Part shown: piece after piece, positions 23,708-33,396 of the stretch
Layout of the letters: the number at the start of each line of letters is the position of its first letter
How positions within the stretch are numbered: the first letter of the stretch is position 1
Assembly (NCBI GenBank): GCA_022575985.1
Contig: JAKSXM010000007.1
Coordinates: 59,798,501-59,862,500, forward strand
Length of the DNA stretch: 64,000 nucleotides
DNA from: Anagrus nilaparvatae
Taxonomy: Eukaryota > Arthropoda > Insecta > Hymenoptera > Mymaridae
Direction: 5' to 3'
Translations under genes and position numbers: made by a program
The notes under the pieces: generated by a model
Database searches by the model: none
The model's input: only the letters and a program-made list of their open reading frames with translations
Told to the model about the DNA's origin: nothing

Positions 23708-25088
23708 CCCGGGGTACGCAACGGGAGTCGGGAGTCGTGACTCCCATTTTGGGAGTCAAAATTTTTTTTTTTGGTCAGAATCGACTCGAATTGGCTTAAA
23801 AAGGGTTTATAAAGGTTCCAATCATCACGACTCCCAACGACTCCCAAAGACTCCCGAATATTAGTAAAAAAAATTTTTTTGTTAAAATCGCTATTATTTG
23901 ACTAATTCTTACGTTTTAAGAGTAATTTTTAATAATTTAAAAATTTTTATTCATATTCAGTGTCAAATAGATGATTTTGGCAATTGACAGTTGTCACTTA
24001 CTTGTTTTTAAAATATAGTCACACTGTATACAAAAAAAATTATGGGAAACGTGTAAATTTATATTTTTTAGTTATTTAATTTGAAAATATACACGAAAAT
24101 AGTCACGATAAATTTTTAGTATTTTTGTAGCTGTCGAGTAGCTGTCAATTATGTCATAATTAACTATTAACAATTTCGAGTAAATTTTTATAGAAAAAGG
24201 AAAATCTTATAATGATCCTGAATTATTTTTTGACCCAATTTTTGGGTATCGCAAAGTCAAAATTTAGTTTTAAATTTATAATTTTGTCAAATGTAACTAA
24301 CAGTTGTATATAAAAAAAGATGTTAAGCCCAATGTTAATTATACAAAAATTCCCATGATAAATTGTTTCAATTCAAATTTCTTATGATCTCATGTAAAAA
24401 GATTAAGTTAATTTTGGTTAAGCTTACCCAAAATTAAGCTTAATCCTTTTACGTGGGTTATTTAGGTTACTTTTAACTCTGACTCTTCGAAGGTCATTAG
24501 ATAATAAAGGAAACTCATTTTTTTAATTTTCTAAATAGTTAGGGTAACTCCCAGTAAAATTTCAGCTTGTAAAATAAGATTTTCTTTTTTCTATAAAAAT
24601 TTACTCGAAATTGTTAATAGTTAATTATGACATAATTGACAGCTACTCGACTGCTACAAAAATACTAAAAATTTATCGTGACTATTTTCGCGAGTATTTT
24701 CGTTTATATTTTCAAATTAAATAACTAAAAAATATAAATTTACACGTTTCCCATATTTTTTTTTGTATACAGTGTGACTATATTTTAAAAACAAGTAAGT
24801 GACAACTGTCAATTGCCAAAATCATCTATTTGATACTGAATATGAATAAAAATTTTTAAATTATTAAAAATTACTCTTAAAACGTAAGAATTAGTCAAAT
24901 AATAGCGATTTTAACAAAAAAATTTTTTTTACTAATATTCGGGAGTCGTTGGGAGTTGTTGGGAGTCGTGATGATTGGAACCTTTATAAACCCTTTTTAA
25001 GCCAATTCGAGTCGAGTCTGACCAAAAAAAAAATTTTTGACTCCCAAAATGGGAGTCACGACTCCCGACTCCCGTTGCGTACCCCGGG
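23708..25088. mobile_element. hAT-like non-autonomous foldback element (1381 bp)
   Basis: CCCGGGGTACGCAACGGGAGTCG at the left end is exactly mirrored at the right end. The arms are about 500 bp each (23708-24213 and about 24570-25088) with few mismatches around a loop of about 360 bp. An identical 8 bp sequence, CAGTTATG, flanks it at 23700-23707 and 25089-25096. Eight-base duplications are typical of hAT (also P) transposons. No transposase frame is present. The high arm identity suggests recent activity. Confidence 0.85.
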
Positions 25089-25096
25089 CAGTTATG

Positions 25097-27031
25097 CCTA
25101 TTTTTAGACAAACCCTTCAAAGGATACCAAAAATAGCATATTTATGTGAAATTTTCTAAAAAATCCGAATCTCAAGTCAAACTTTAAACAAATTTTAAAT
25201 TTAAAATATACGTCCAAAAACACGAAAATGGATTGTTAAAAATCGAGAATTAATCCTGGTAAAACTAAAAATAGATTGAAGAACTTTACATATAAAAAGA
25301 CTATTTATTATTATAATTAATAATAATTTAACCGGACATTTAATAATCACAATTTTGATTTAATAAAAATAAACATAGAATATTAGAAAAAACGCTGCCA
25401 AATTATTGACACTACGGTTCCTCAAACAATGACAAGTATTTATATGAGTTGAAAATTTTTGCCATCTTACGTATCATATCTGAGAAATAAAGTGACATCA
25501 AATGTATTAAAACTAGACTTCCTGTGCAAAAAATTAGACATTATACGTTGACACTCGGATCGACAAAAATAAAAAAAGTACGAGAAATAATAAATTTCTT
25601 AAAAGAAATTTCTTAGAACTCGTGTAGAAAAAAATTTGGTATGCTTCCAAATTGAAAAAAAAAATAATCTTGTTTTTTATATTTTTGATGCAAAAACTTT
25701 TGGAAAAAAAAATTTCAACAATTGGTTTCAAATCCGAGAAATCGAATTAAACCAATATTTCTAAAATTAGTAATTCCAAATAAAAAAATTTCGTACCATA
25801 TTTTCAAAAAGAAAAAAAAATAAACGTGTCTTTCAATTTTTAATGTAAAAAAATTTGAAAAAATTACGTATCAGATCTAAAAGATCAAGTAAAAACAATA
25901 TTTCTAAAGCTGGTACTTTCATAGAAAAAAAATGAGATATTAAATCTAAATTAAAATAAAACTTATAATATACTGCCTGATTATTATAAGTTCTTGAACC
26001 TCTTGAAAAATTTTCCTGAGGGTATTTTTTGATATAAGAGAGTAATGCTGATTTTAGTGAATTTTTCGATTTTCTCGATTTCGATTTGTTAGTTATTTTG
26101 CTAATTTCCCGCTTAGTCTCGTGACCAAACGAAAATCTGACAAAAAAATTGAATTCTGCAGGAAATTTTGCAAGTGTATAGTAATTTTGGTATCCTTAAA
26201 GTTAAAACTACCCCCAGAATAAGAAAAATACAAAAAATATGACCTCCTTCTTTTTTTTTGTATTTGGATAAATGTTTTGAAAATATTTTATCGTATATTT
26301 ACTATTATAAAATTAATTACACCCCTCCCCAGGGGGGGGGGGTGAAAATCATCCCTAAATTAAAAAAAATGAAATAAACGTTATTAAATTTTTTTGTTGC
26401 CCCTTTTTGTTTTACAGCCGAAAAAGTAACAATATTTGCAACCCTGGGTGTGAAAAGTACCCTAAAATGTAAAAAAAATTGATTATAGGCCTCGATATAG
26501 TCAAGGCGCCAGCAATGTTAAATGCATCCAAAAATTTTATCAGCACTAGAATGGATGCACCTCATTGAAACGTATGTATTTTTGGTCGCTGAATCCGATT
26601 TTGAAGGTTTTATCCATTTTCAGATGGCTAGTTTTGAGTAATGGACGCTATATAATAAAAAATCGGTGAAAAATTAGCAAGATTGGTAATATCTTGAAAA
26701 CAATTGCTTATTGAGCCTATTTTTGGTACCTCAATAAGGTTTTCGGCGTCACTGATCACGATTATGAAGACTAATTTATAAAAACCAAAATGGTGGACTC
26801 AAAATGGCGTATTTCTAACCTCAGAAACACGGTGATTTATGCTGTTTTAAGTAAAACAATATTCATTTTTTTAATCCAAAAATAAAACAATAATATTTGT
26901 TAGAAAAATAGTCATATTTTTACAACAATAATATTATATAAGCCATGGAGGTTAATGTTATAAACATTACAGCATTTTTGTATAATTGGGGTGGGTAAAT
27001 AACTAGAGTTTGTTCTAAATAACTGCATGGA
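25097..27031. other. Gene-free region with dispersed repeats
   Basis: No gene recognised. 25389-25440 (ACGCTGCCAAATTATTGACACTACGG...) recurs at 46739-46790 and 51309-51360. 26014-26190 recurs at 63791-63963. 26735-26850 resembles the tandem unit at 43808-44085. Two GC-only runs occur near 26325-26345. Confidence 0.6.
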
Positions 27032-27433
27032 CGCCATTCTGATGTGTTTAAACGAATCAGAGCACTGTAATTTTTCTAATTATTCCATCAGTTTAATTTT
27101 AATTAAAAAATGAAAATTAGAAAAATGATCTAAGAAAAATTCTGCAAATGCAATAACTCTTCCTTGTCAGAGAAAATTTTCCTAAAATAAAAGAAAAATT
27201 TGTATCAAAAAATCGTCTGCTGCAACGCAATGGCAAAGCAGACGATTTTTTGATACAGAATTTTCTTTTATTTATTATACTGTTTTAGGAAAATTTTCCC
27301 TGAAAAGGAAGAGTTATTGAATCTGCAGAATTTTAGATAGATCATTCTTTTAATTTCTTTTTTTTTTTTAATTAAAATTAAGCTGATGGGACGTCGAGTA
27401 AAATTACAGTGCTCTGATTCGCTTACACGCGTC
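27032..27433. repeat. Long foldback (about 400 bp) with a perfect central hairpin
   Basis: The outer arms (GAATCAGAGCACTGTAATTT and its reverse complement) are continuous with a perfect 20 bp central stem, GTATCAAAAAATCGTCTGCT at 27202-27221 against 27237-27256. Non-coding. It fits a MITE or foldback element. It ends about 360 bp before the Polinton-like element. Confidence 0.75.
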
Positions 27434-27791
27434 TAAATTGTGTAACGCGTAACTTTTTGAATATTTGTAGGTACATTATTTGGAAAATAAAATTAGAAAC
27501 ATATTTTGGAATTATATCGTGCTTTTAATTTTTCGTTAAAAAAAAATAAAACTTAATAAATAGTAAATGATACAGAGAAAGGTTATTTTGCTTAAACAAG
27601 TTTATTTTTATATTCTACACAAAAAAATTATATATTTATAAAAAATAACACTATCATATACAATTATGTATAGCATAATTTATTGACATAAGTTTTAACT
27701 TACATTTCTTACATTATTTATAATGTAATATTTTATTTTTACAACTAGTCATAGGAGTTACTATATTAATATAATCAATATAAAATATATT
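27434..27791. other. Spacer left of the Polinton-like element
   Basis: AT-rich host DNA up to the 6 bp target duplication. I see no gene. Confidence 0.5.
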
Positions 27792-27797
27792 AAGAAT
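27792..27797. repeat. Left target-site duplication AAGAAT
   Basis: Identical to 38716-38721, directly outside both inverted repeats. It fixes the element boundaries. Confidence 0.85.
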
Positions 27798-27939
27798 AGT
27801 AGATAGACACTGGGCGTTTGGCATAAATGTGGTGGGGGGAGGAGTGGTGGTGGGGGAAGCTGATGGTGGGGGTATCGCCCGGTCGTGCAGTTGCACGAGA
27901 GGTTTTCGCGAGTCCTCCATTTTTTTTTAATGAAATTGC

Positions 27940-28140
27940 ACAAGATGGCGGCCCACGGATGCGTTATCCAAGATGGCGGCCCACATCGTGCAGTTGCACT
28001 ATAGGTTAAGTCGATCCAAACCGTTACATGATACAAGATGGCGGCCCACGTGGTACAGTTACACAAGAGGTTCCCGCAATATTTTTTTTTTTGGGTTAAG
28101 ATCCTCTCCCCCCCTTTTTTTAATCAACAAAATGGCGGAC
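27940..28140. promoter_or_regulatory. Cluster of AAGATGGCGGC motifs in the left TIR
   Basis: CAAGATGGCGGCCCAC recurs at about 27941, 27969 and 28034, and AAATGGCGGAC at about 28129. The extended site matches the YY1/Pleiohomeotic recognition pattern (AAnATGGCGGC). The same cluster is in the right TIR. A role as initiator or host-factor site is inference. Confidence 0.5.
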
Positions 28141-28324
28141 ATACAAGAGAGGTTATGTGTGTAAAGACGATCGCTTACCAGATGTCGGTAAAGTAGTTTT
28201 GTTTTTTATCAAATGTCGGTAAATTAGCATTTTTAGTTTTTCCTCTACATATAAATACTTTGTATGATATTAATTTTATCTTTTCTTTAAAACTTATAAA
28301 TAACACTTACAATTTATAAAAAAA

Positions 28325-28400
28325 GTTGAAAATGACTCAGGAATTTTTTTTTATTTACACTTATACTTTAAAACTTTTTAACTCCTGAGTCATTTTCAAC
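28325..28400. repeat. 18 bp perfect hairpin arms in the left TIR
   Basis: GTTGAAAATGACTCAGGA at 28325-28342 is exactly inverted at 28383-28400 around a 40 bp AT-rich loop. The right TIR has the same pair at 38114-38131 and 38172-38189. TGACTCA is also an AP-1-type site. It could be a replication or recombination signal (inference). Confidence 0.75.
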
Positions 28401-28770
28401 TATAGTCAATTTAATTTTACGTTCTTATATAGTAAGTAAAACAGTATTTTACCACTTGCGAGAAAAAAGTTGACACGCCCTCTATCGGATAATTCTTGAG
28501 ATTTGTATGAAAATCCCCGCAGTTTTTGTAAACTTGGCGCCAACTATTTAAAAAACTAAATTTATTAACATAATCTCAAAATATTTTTATTTTTTGATAA
28601 AGTTAATACATAACCTTAATTTTTATTTTTATTCATTACATAAAATAAAGACTTTTATTTTGTTCCTTAAAGTTACATTTGTTATAAATGGTATTAAATA
28701 AATTAAAGCAATGTTTATTCATTTAAATAAGTATTTATTTTTTTTTTTTACATTCTTAAAAACACATTAA

Positions 28771-29574
28771 TTAATATATAATTTTAGCTGTCCTTAATTC
28801 TTCGATTATTAACTTAATTTCATTATCATGACCAATAAATCCATGTTCTTTCTCTTCCACTAATACTCTCAGACGATCAACAAGTTCATTTGGATCATCC
28901 CAATTGTCGTAATCGAATGATGAGTCGATGGTATCACTACATGTTGATGTTGAACCGTGAGCGGAGGAATATAAAAAATTTTGATATAAAGAACTTTTAA
29001 AACTCTGATTTTTATTGAATGATTGATCAGCTTCATCCATATTAAAATTTTCTTCAGATGAATTATTTTGACTATTGTTTAGGTATGTTATTTGTTTCAA
29101 TTTATTTCTCCTAGGTTTATTGCTAGTAAATGATGAATCGATCGTGTTTACTCCTATACTTCGAACAGATTTTTCTGTATTCGTTGCCTTATCACAAAAA
29201 GTTTTTTCATTATCCGGTTTTTCAAACTCAAATAATTTTTTGATAGAGTCGTATTTTGTTTCTTCTTGCAATGTGTTTAAATCATCATCATCATCGTCAT
29301 TACTTGTTTCCATATGACAAGATTTAGATGAATTCTCATACTTTTTCTGATCAAAATTTTCATCTTTTAACGATTTATAATCTTTTGAATGATTGTGTAC
29401 AATATTCATATGTGTGATAGAATTCGCAATGATTAAAACTTTTGCCTTACACATTTTGTGTACACATCTCCACACATCACCTGAACGAATTTTCCAACCA
29501 AAACGATACATTTGATTATCTATCTTTTTAAGCTGCCTACCTTTTCGACTAAGTAAATCTTCCGATGTTAACAT
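28771..29574 (-). CDS. FLYWCH zinc-finger protein with Polinton C-terminal module
   Basis: 267 residues from the ATG at 29574; the frame is open to 29631, but the N-terminal LTSEDLL start looks natural. Residues 10-62 fit a FLYWCH-type zinc finger: aromatic positions, W35-x-C37, C42, and H60-x-H62. This type binds DNA or protein and is common in transposon-derived genes. The middle is acidic and low in complexity. The last 45 or so residues (WDDPNELVDRLR...EELRTAKIIY) almost repeat the end of the ATPase protein at 36016-36147. A candidate poly(A) signal (TTTATT on plus) lies at 28732-28737. The gene runs towards the left TIR, opposite in direction to the ATPase unit. It may regulate the element or bind its ends (inference). 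Confidence 0.78.
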   Translation of the reverse strand: MLTSEDLLSRKGRQLKKIDNQMYRFGWKIRSGDVWRCVHKMCKAKVLIIANSITHMNIVHNHSKDYKSLKDENFDQKKYENSSKSCHMETSNDDDDDDLNTLQEETKYDSIKKLFEFEKPDNEKTFCDKATNTEKSVRSIGVNTIDSSFTSNKPRRNKLKQITYLNNSQNNSSEENFNMDEADQSFNKNQSFKSSLYQNFLYSSAHGSTSTCSDTIDSSFDYDNWDDPNELVDRLRVLVEEKEHGFIGHDNEIKLIIEELRTAKIIY

Positions 29575-29756
29575 TTTGAGATTATGTTTTATACTGACAA
29601 AGTAATAGGAATGAATGTAACTATATAACAAAACAAATTATGTTCATAATTCGATAATCTTCGATAATATTTTTATATTTACTAACTTCACATACTTTCG
29701 GTAATTATCAGCAAACTTCATAATAGTTTATTTAAGTTAGATGATAAGTAAACTAA

Positions 29757-30370
29757 AAAGTGGCGCTAACTATACTAAAAATTGCGCTAACTATATAAAA
29801 ATTGCGCTAACTATACTAAAAAGTGGCGCTAAGTATATAAAATTTGTGCAAACTATACTAAAAATTGCGCAAACTATATAAAAATTGCGCTAACTAATTA
29901 AAAATTGCGCTTACTGTTTAAAAATTGCGCTAACTATACTAAAAAGTGGCACTAAGTATATAAAATTTGTGCAAACTATACTAAAAATTGCGCAAACTAT
30001 ATAAAAATTGCGCTTACTATACTAAAAAGTGGCGCTAAGTATATAAAATTTGTGCAAACTATACTAAAAATTGCGCAAACTATATAAAAATTGCGCTAAC
30101 TATAGTAAAAATTGCGCAAACTATATAAAAATTGCGCTAACTATTTAAAAATTGCGCTAACTATATAAAAATTGCGCTAACTATACTAAAAAATTGCACA
30201 AACTATATAAAAATTGCGCTAACTATTTAAAAATTGTGCTAACTATACTAAAAATTGCGCTAACTATACTAAAAATTGCGCTAACTATATAAGAATTGCG
30301 CTAACTATACTAAAAATTGCGCTAACTATACTAAAAAGTGGCGCTAAGTATATAAAATTTGTGCAAACTA
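29757..30370. repeat. Tandem repeat of about 20-21 bp, roughly 30 copies
   Basis: Units read AAAAATTGCGC[TA]AACTATA[CT]T with variants (AAAAGTGGCGCTAAGTATAT, AAATTTGTGCAAACTATACT). Three variant types recur in a repeating order, so longer blocks were also copied. It lies between the FLYWCH start and the end of the capsid unit. It is non-coding and may be an origin, enhancer or packaging signal (inference). Confidence 0.88.
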
Positions 30371-30612
30371 CTTAAAATCTAAAATTGTTTATATAACCTC
30401 AAAATTTTTTTATTTACTAATAAAGTTAATACATAACCTTAAAATTTTTTTAATCATTAATTACATAACCTAAGACTTTTATTTCATTAAAGTTGAATTT
30501 TTTATAAAAGGTATTAAATAAATTAAAGTCATTTTTATTCATTTAAATAATTATTTATTATTATTAATCTTATAAAATAGTACACAAATAGTTTAACAAA
30601 GCATGACATATT

Positions 30613-30807
30613 TTAAATTAAATTTTTTTTAAAACATTCTTTACAATTTTTAATCATTGGAGATATTCTATTGTTGTTGTGATCATGAATTGTGCAAACT
30701 TTTCTCATCTGAAATTCATCATCTTGTTGACACTCTTCAGGAAGTAAATCCCAGCATTTATCAATACAATATTCAGCAAAGTGACTGATGAGTAATTCTC
30801 GATGAGC
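30613..30807 (-). CDS. Small Cys-rich frame downstream of the capsid gene (no ATG at its 5' end)
   Basis: An open frame of 64 codons begins after a TGA at 30808-30810, six bases past the capsid-like gene stop region, and ends at TAA 30613-30615. It has six Cys in pairs (YCIDKC, EEC, VC, NCKEC) and His residues (SHF, IHDH), which suggests a small zinc-binding protein. No ATG occurs before codon 33. It may be a decayed gene, start at a non-ATG codon, or be an exon. I do not recognise the family. Confidence 0.4.
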   Translation of the reverse strand, partial: AHRELLISHFAEYCIDKCWDLLPEECQQDDEFQMRKVCTIHDHNNNRISPMIKNCKECFKKNLI

Positions 30808-30815
30808 TCACTTTT

Positions 30816-32039
30816 TTATACTATTTTCTTGACCTCGCCACTGATTGGCTTATATTGTATCATGCGGTCGTGTAATATTAGACAGTACGCCTCTGTATTT
30901 GCTGGGAATTGAGCGCTACTTTCAAATTCTAAGCGTACGTCTACTGGAGCATACTTCAGAGACTCAATTTGTTTGGAACAATCTATTATTACCAATGGCG
31001 CCTTATTCAAAAAATCTTTTCTGTTGAGTATTACTTCAGAAGTTTCTTTACCATAATAGCTTACTTGAAAATTGGTAAACATATTGTACAAAATTGAATA
31101 TTTATTTTGAGCTATATTCAAATTTAAATTTTCGTGTGGATAACATTGCGAATTCAAGTACAGTTTTACGTTGGTTAAATTAATATGATCAAATACACTT
31201 GCATTTTGATCTATTTTATTACCACGGTTCGTTTGAAATCCAATAATCACATATCTTGGTTTTTCCATTTGTGTTGATGTTTTGACTGTCCAGACATGTT
31301 TTGTAGCTGCTGGAAGAGTTGGACAATGAAAAAGTTCTCTTGATTGAAATATTATTGAAAGATATGGATCTTTTTCAATGAATCTTATCAATTCAGCCTT
31401 TTGTTTATCTGCTAACAGAATTTTAGGCATCTCCCAAGTCAATGAGGTAATTGTAATGGCAACATTTTCAGCAGCATCTCCTCGAATTTTCATAACTGCA
31501 TTCGTATCTTGATTTGATCTTGTAAAGTATAAATCGTGTCTCATGTTTACAATCATTTTTCGATTATGCTCAGCGACTCCGAAAATCATACTCAGAGGTA
31601 TCAAAACTTCAAAATTTCCATTATCATCAACTAAAGATTGTTCATTATCAAATAGCCAACCAGCATTTTCCAAAAATTTTTGTTGCGCTGGAGTGTATGA
31701 TGGATAACCTTTCATAAGTGTACTAATACCAACGTTATTACAACGATCGATAAGTTGTCCGTTAAGTTCATATTTTATTTCTGAGAACAAATGACAGATG
31801 GCGTTATTGACTAGTATTGTATTTTCTACTTTACCACCAGCAGCTAATCGAATTTTGCCTTGAATGTGTATAAAACTTTTTGACGGTAAAAGTAATTGAT
31901 CCTGATGTTGTATAGTTATATGAATCGTATCGTTATTTTGATATGAACTAGTAGCATAAGGCCGATGTGAATGTATTTCATAGTGACTGATAGAATCGTC
32001 AAACATCGCTGACGATTGTATATCTAACGCCTCTTCCAT
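30816..32039 (-). CDS. Major capsid-like protein (candidate double jelly-roll)
   Basis: 407 residues from the ATG at 32039; the frame is open to 32099, but the added residues look like leader. The protein is rich in beta-type segments and has no transmembrane stretch. It opens with acidic residues, then S-H-Y-E-I-H-S-H-R-P-Y. Its length and place beside the penton-like, protease and ATPase genes match the hexon-type capsid protein of Polintons. It resembles uncharacterised proteins of insect Polinton-like elements as I know them. The double jelly-roll fold is inferred; a structure prediction would settle it. It is probably co-transcribed with the upstream virion genes, with only 37 bp from the basic ORF. 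Confidence 0.72.
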   Translation of the reverse strand: MEEALDIQSSAMFDDSISHYEIHSHRPYATSSYQNNDTIHITIQHQDQLLLPSKSFIHIQGKIRLAAGGKVENTILVNNAICHLFSEIKYELNGQLIDRCNNVGISTLMKGYPSYTPAQQKFLENAGWLFDNEQSLVDDNGNFEVLIPLSMIFGVAEHNRKMIVNMRHDLYFTRSNQDTNAVMKIRGDAAENVAITITSLTWEMPKILLADKQKAELIRFIEKDPYLSIIFQSRELFHCPTLPAATKHVWTVKTSTQMEKPRYVIIGFQTNRGNKIDQNASVFDHINLTNVKLYLNSQCYPHENLNLNIAQNKYSILYNMFTNFQVSYYGKETSEVILNRKDFLNKAPLVIIDCSKQIESLKYAPVDVRLEFESSAQFPANTEAYCLILHDRMIQYKPISGEVKKIV

Positions 32040-32076
32040 CTTATTTGACAGCAGCAAAATAATACACAAAAATCCT

Positions 32077-32229
32077 TTAACGACGAAGTTTGAGACCAAG
32101 TCTTACTAGAAATTGTTGATTTTGACGTGTTAACACCTTCAGTGCTCGTTGACGACTGACTGTCGGAGTCCATGTTGGTTTTCTTTTATAGCCGAATCCG
32201 ATCTTCTGGTTATTATATACGAATCCCAT
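32077..32229 (-). CDS. 50-residue strongly basic protein (candidate virion core protein)
   Basis: The ATG at 32229 overlaps the TAA of the upstream penton-like gene by one base (TAATG), and the frame ends at 32077. The product has 13 Arg/Lys and almost no acidic residues, with GFGYKRKP near the start and LRR at the end. Small basic proteins in adenoviruses and related dsDNA viruses condense the genome in the virion, and the position inside the virion unit fits. The tight overlap argues for a real gene, perhaps reached by termination-reinitiation. Function is inferred from charge and place. Confidence 0.6.
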   Translation of the reverse strand: MGFVYNNQKIGFGYKRKPTWTPTVSRQRALKVLTRQNQQFLVRLGLKLRR

Positions 32230-32912
32230 TATAGACTTTTGAGATGTAATCTGACCGTCACAGTTTCACCTCTAAAATTTACCAAGTCTCCGTCTTGATC
32301 GACTAATCGCAACTGCAAGTAATCGATACTTTTAACAGTCACTGGTAAATAAATAATTTCGAGAGGCTTTTCAATAATTTTAAATCCTGGTGGTACAGCA
32401 GGAAAAAATTCGTGTATCGTGTGCACTTCTTTACCGTTGGAGTATGCTCCTCTTGTGATATTACACTCGACCCGAAGAGAATTTATTTTTATAATAGATA
32501 TCGGAAGTTCCGAGGTATGTGATTTATCTGCTTTCAATATCTGTGGTTTAAATCCAAGTAAATCTCCAATTGAATCACTTTTAGTGAAATCGATATCTCG
32601 ATTAGACTTAATAATGCTCTGAAGAGTATTATTATTTGCTTTCAAGGTGAAACTTATGTTTTTTGCTGATAACTTTTTTCCTAAAAATTTATTTATATCT
32701 TCAATCTCGTAGCTTCCAGTCGGTATACTGATAGGATCACTACCGTTTATGTAGAACTTTTTATTATCTAAATTAGGTATAGAGTTGAAAGTTAATAATT
32801 CAACCAATCCAAGTACGTAATTTTTATTTTGTAAAAGTTCTATAGGTGGAAAAAATTGACTTTCAAGAATAGACGTTCGTCCAGAGAGACTAATAATTAA
32901 TGATTCACTCAT
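32229..32912 (-). CDS. Penton-like minor capsid protein (candidate)
   Basis: 227 residues from the ATG at 32912 (M-S-E-S-L). Short beta-type segments predominate, with no Cys, no membrane segment and a hydrophobic beta-rich C-terminus (TVTVRLHLKSL). In Polintons a single jelly-roll penton protein of about this size is encoded next to the major capsid protein, as here. The assignment rests on length, composition and neighbours. A fibre-knob or other minor virion protein is an alternative. Confidence 0.55.
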   Translation of the reverse strand: MSESLIISLSGRTSILESQFFPPIELLQNKNYVLGLVELLTFNSIPNLDNKKFYINGSDPISIPTGSYEIEDINKFLGKKLSAKNISFTLKANNNTLQSIIKSNRDIDFTKSDSIGDLLGFKPQILKADKSHTSELPISIIKINSLRVECNITRGAYSNGKEVHTIHEFFPAVPPGFKIIEKPLEIIYLPVTVKSIDYLQLRLVDQDGDLVNFRGETVTVRLHLKSL

Positions 32913-33015
32913 GACAGTTTGTTTAAGACTAAATGATTTTTATTGAATAGCACACTATTTATACATCTTTACAGGCTGCTCAATATTTTATAACTAACTT
33001 AAGCTTACATATTAT

Positions 33016-33396
33016 TTATAATTGATTACATAGAAATTTTAAGCATAAATGACCACACACAAAAGTATCATAATCTTGATAATTTTTATGATTATACATA
33101 ATTTTATTATCTTTAAAGTATTCGATTAGCTCTTTTGGAGGTCTCAAGTTGCCAAAACTGTCAAAGTAAATTACATTGTTGCCAAGTTTTTTGTAAGCAA
33201 CCCAATGAGTTCCTGAATTTTTCTCATCATCCAAGTTGACAACTGCTGATTCGTTTTTTAATGGCCCAGATTTTGGAAGAGCGTTTCTCATAAAAATACC
33301 GCGAAAATGTGATATTTTTAAAATTTTTGCATACTTTTCAATGTCTATATTAGTTAGTGGTCTTGATGGTAAATTTAAATTGAAGTTTTTTTTTCT
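33016..33396 (-). CDS. Adenain-like cysteine protease, start displaced by one base
   Basis: Virion maturation protease of the adenovirus type. From the internal Met at 33291 the catalytic set is visible: H29 in GTHWV, D44 in YFDSFG, Q72 seven residues before C79, and C79 in VCGHLC, matching the His-Asp/Glu-Gln-Cys pattern of adenain. The frame is open upstream to 33396 with family-like residues but has no ATG. An ATG at 33398-33400 lies in another phase, separated from it by an A9 run (minus strand, 33386-33394). One base in that run decides whether the frame starts there. Possible causes are a loss-of-start indel, a sequencing error, or slippage from the overlapping PLA2 gene. About 126 residues in total. 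Confidence 0.82.
   Translation of the reverse strand, partial: RKKNFNLNLPSRPLTNIDIEKYAKILKISHFRGIFMRNALPKSGPLKNESAVVNLDDEKNSGTHWVAYKKLGNNVIYFDSFGNLRPPKELIEYFKDNKIMYNHKNYQDYDTFVCGHLCLKFLCNQL

Larger units (their letters stand above)
27798..28532 (+). repeat. Left terminal inverted repeat of the Polinton-like element
   Basis: Matches 37983-38715 inverted with near identity; the few differences are at the inner end. The outer half is GC-rich with four ATGGCGG motifs. The inner half is AT-rich with an 18 bp hairpin. Short ORFs here are chance frames. Confidence 0.92.

Noticed and set aside
23623..25120. ORFs of 62-74 codons at the ends of the hAT-like element
   Set aside because: They run across the inverted repeat ends and are mirror images of each other. 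They are not transposase fragments.
27714..28164. Several short ORFs (60-101 codons) in the left TIR, repeated in the right TIR at 38372-38792
   Set aside because: They lie in the GC-rich TIR ends and overlap each other on both strands. The identical occurrence in the right TIR is due to the inverted repeat, with no family features.
29757..30370. CRISPR-like array
   Set aside because: Repeats are directly adjacent without unique spacers, in a eukaryotic transposon.
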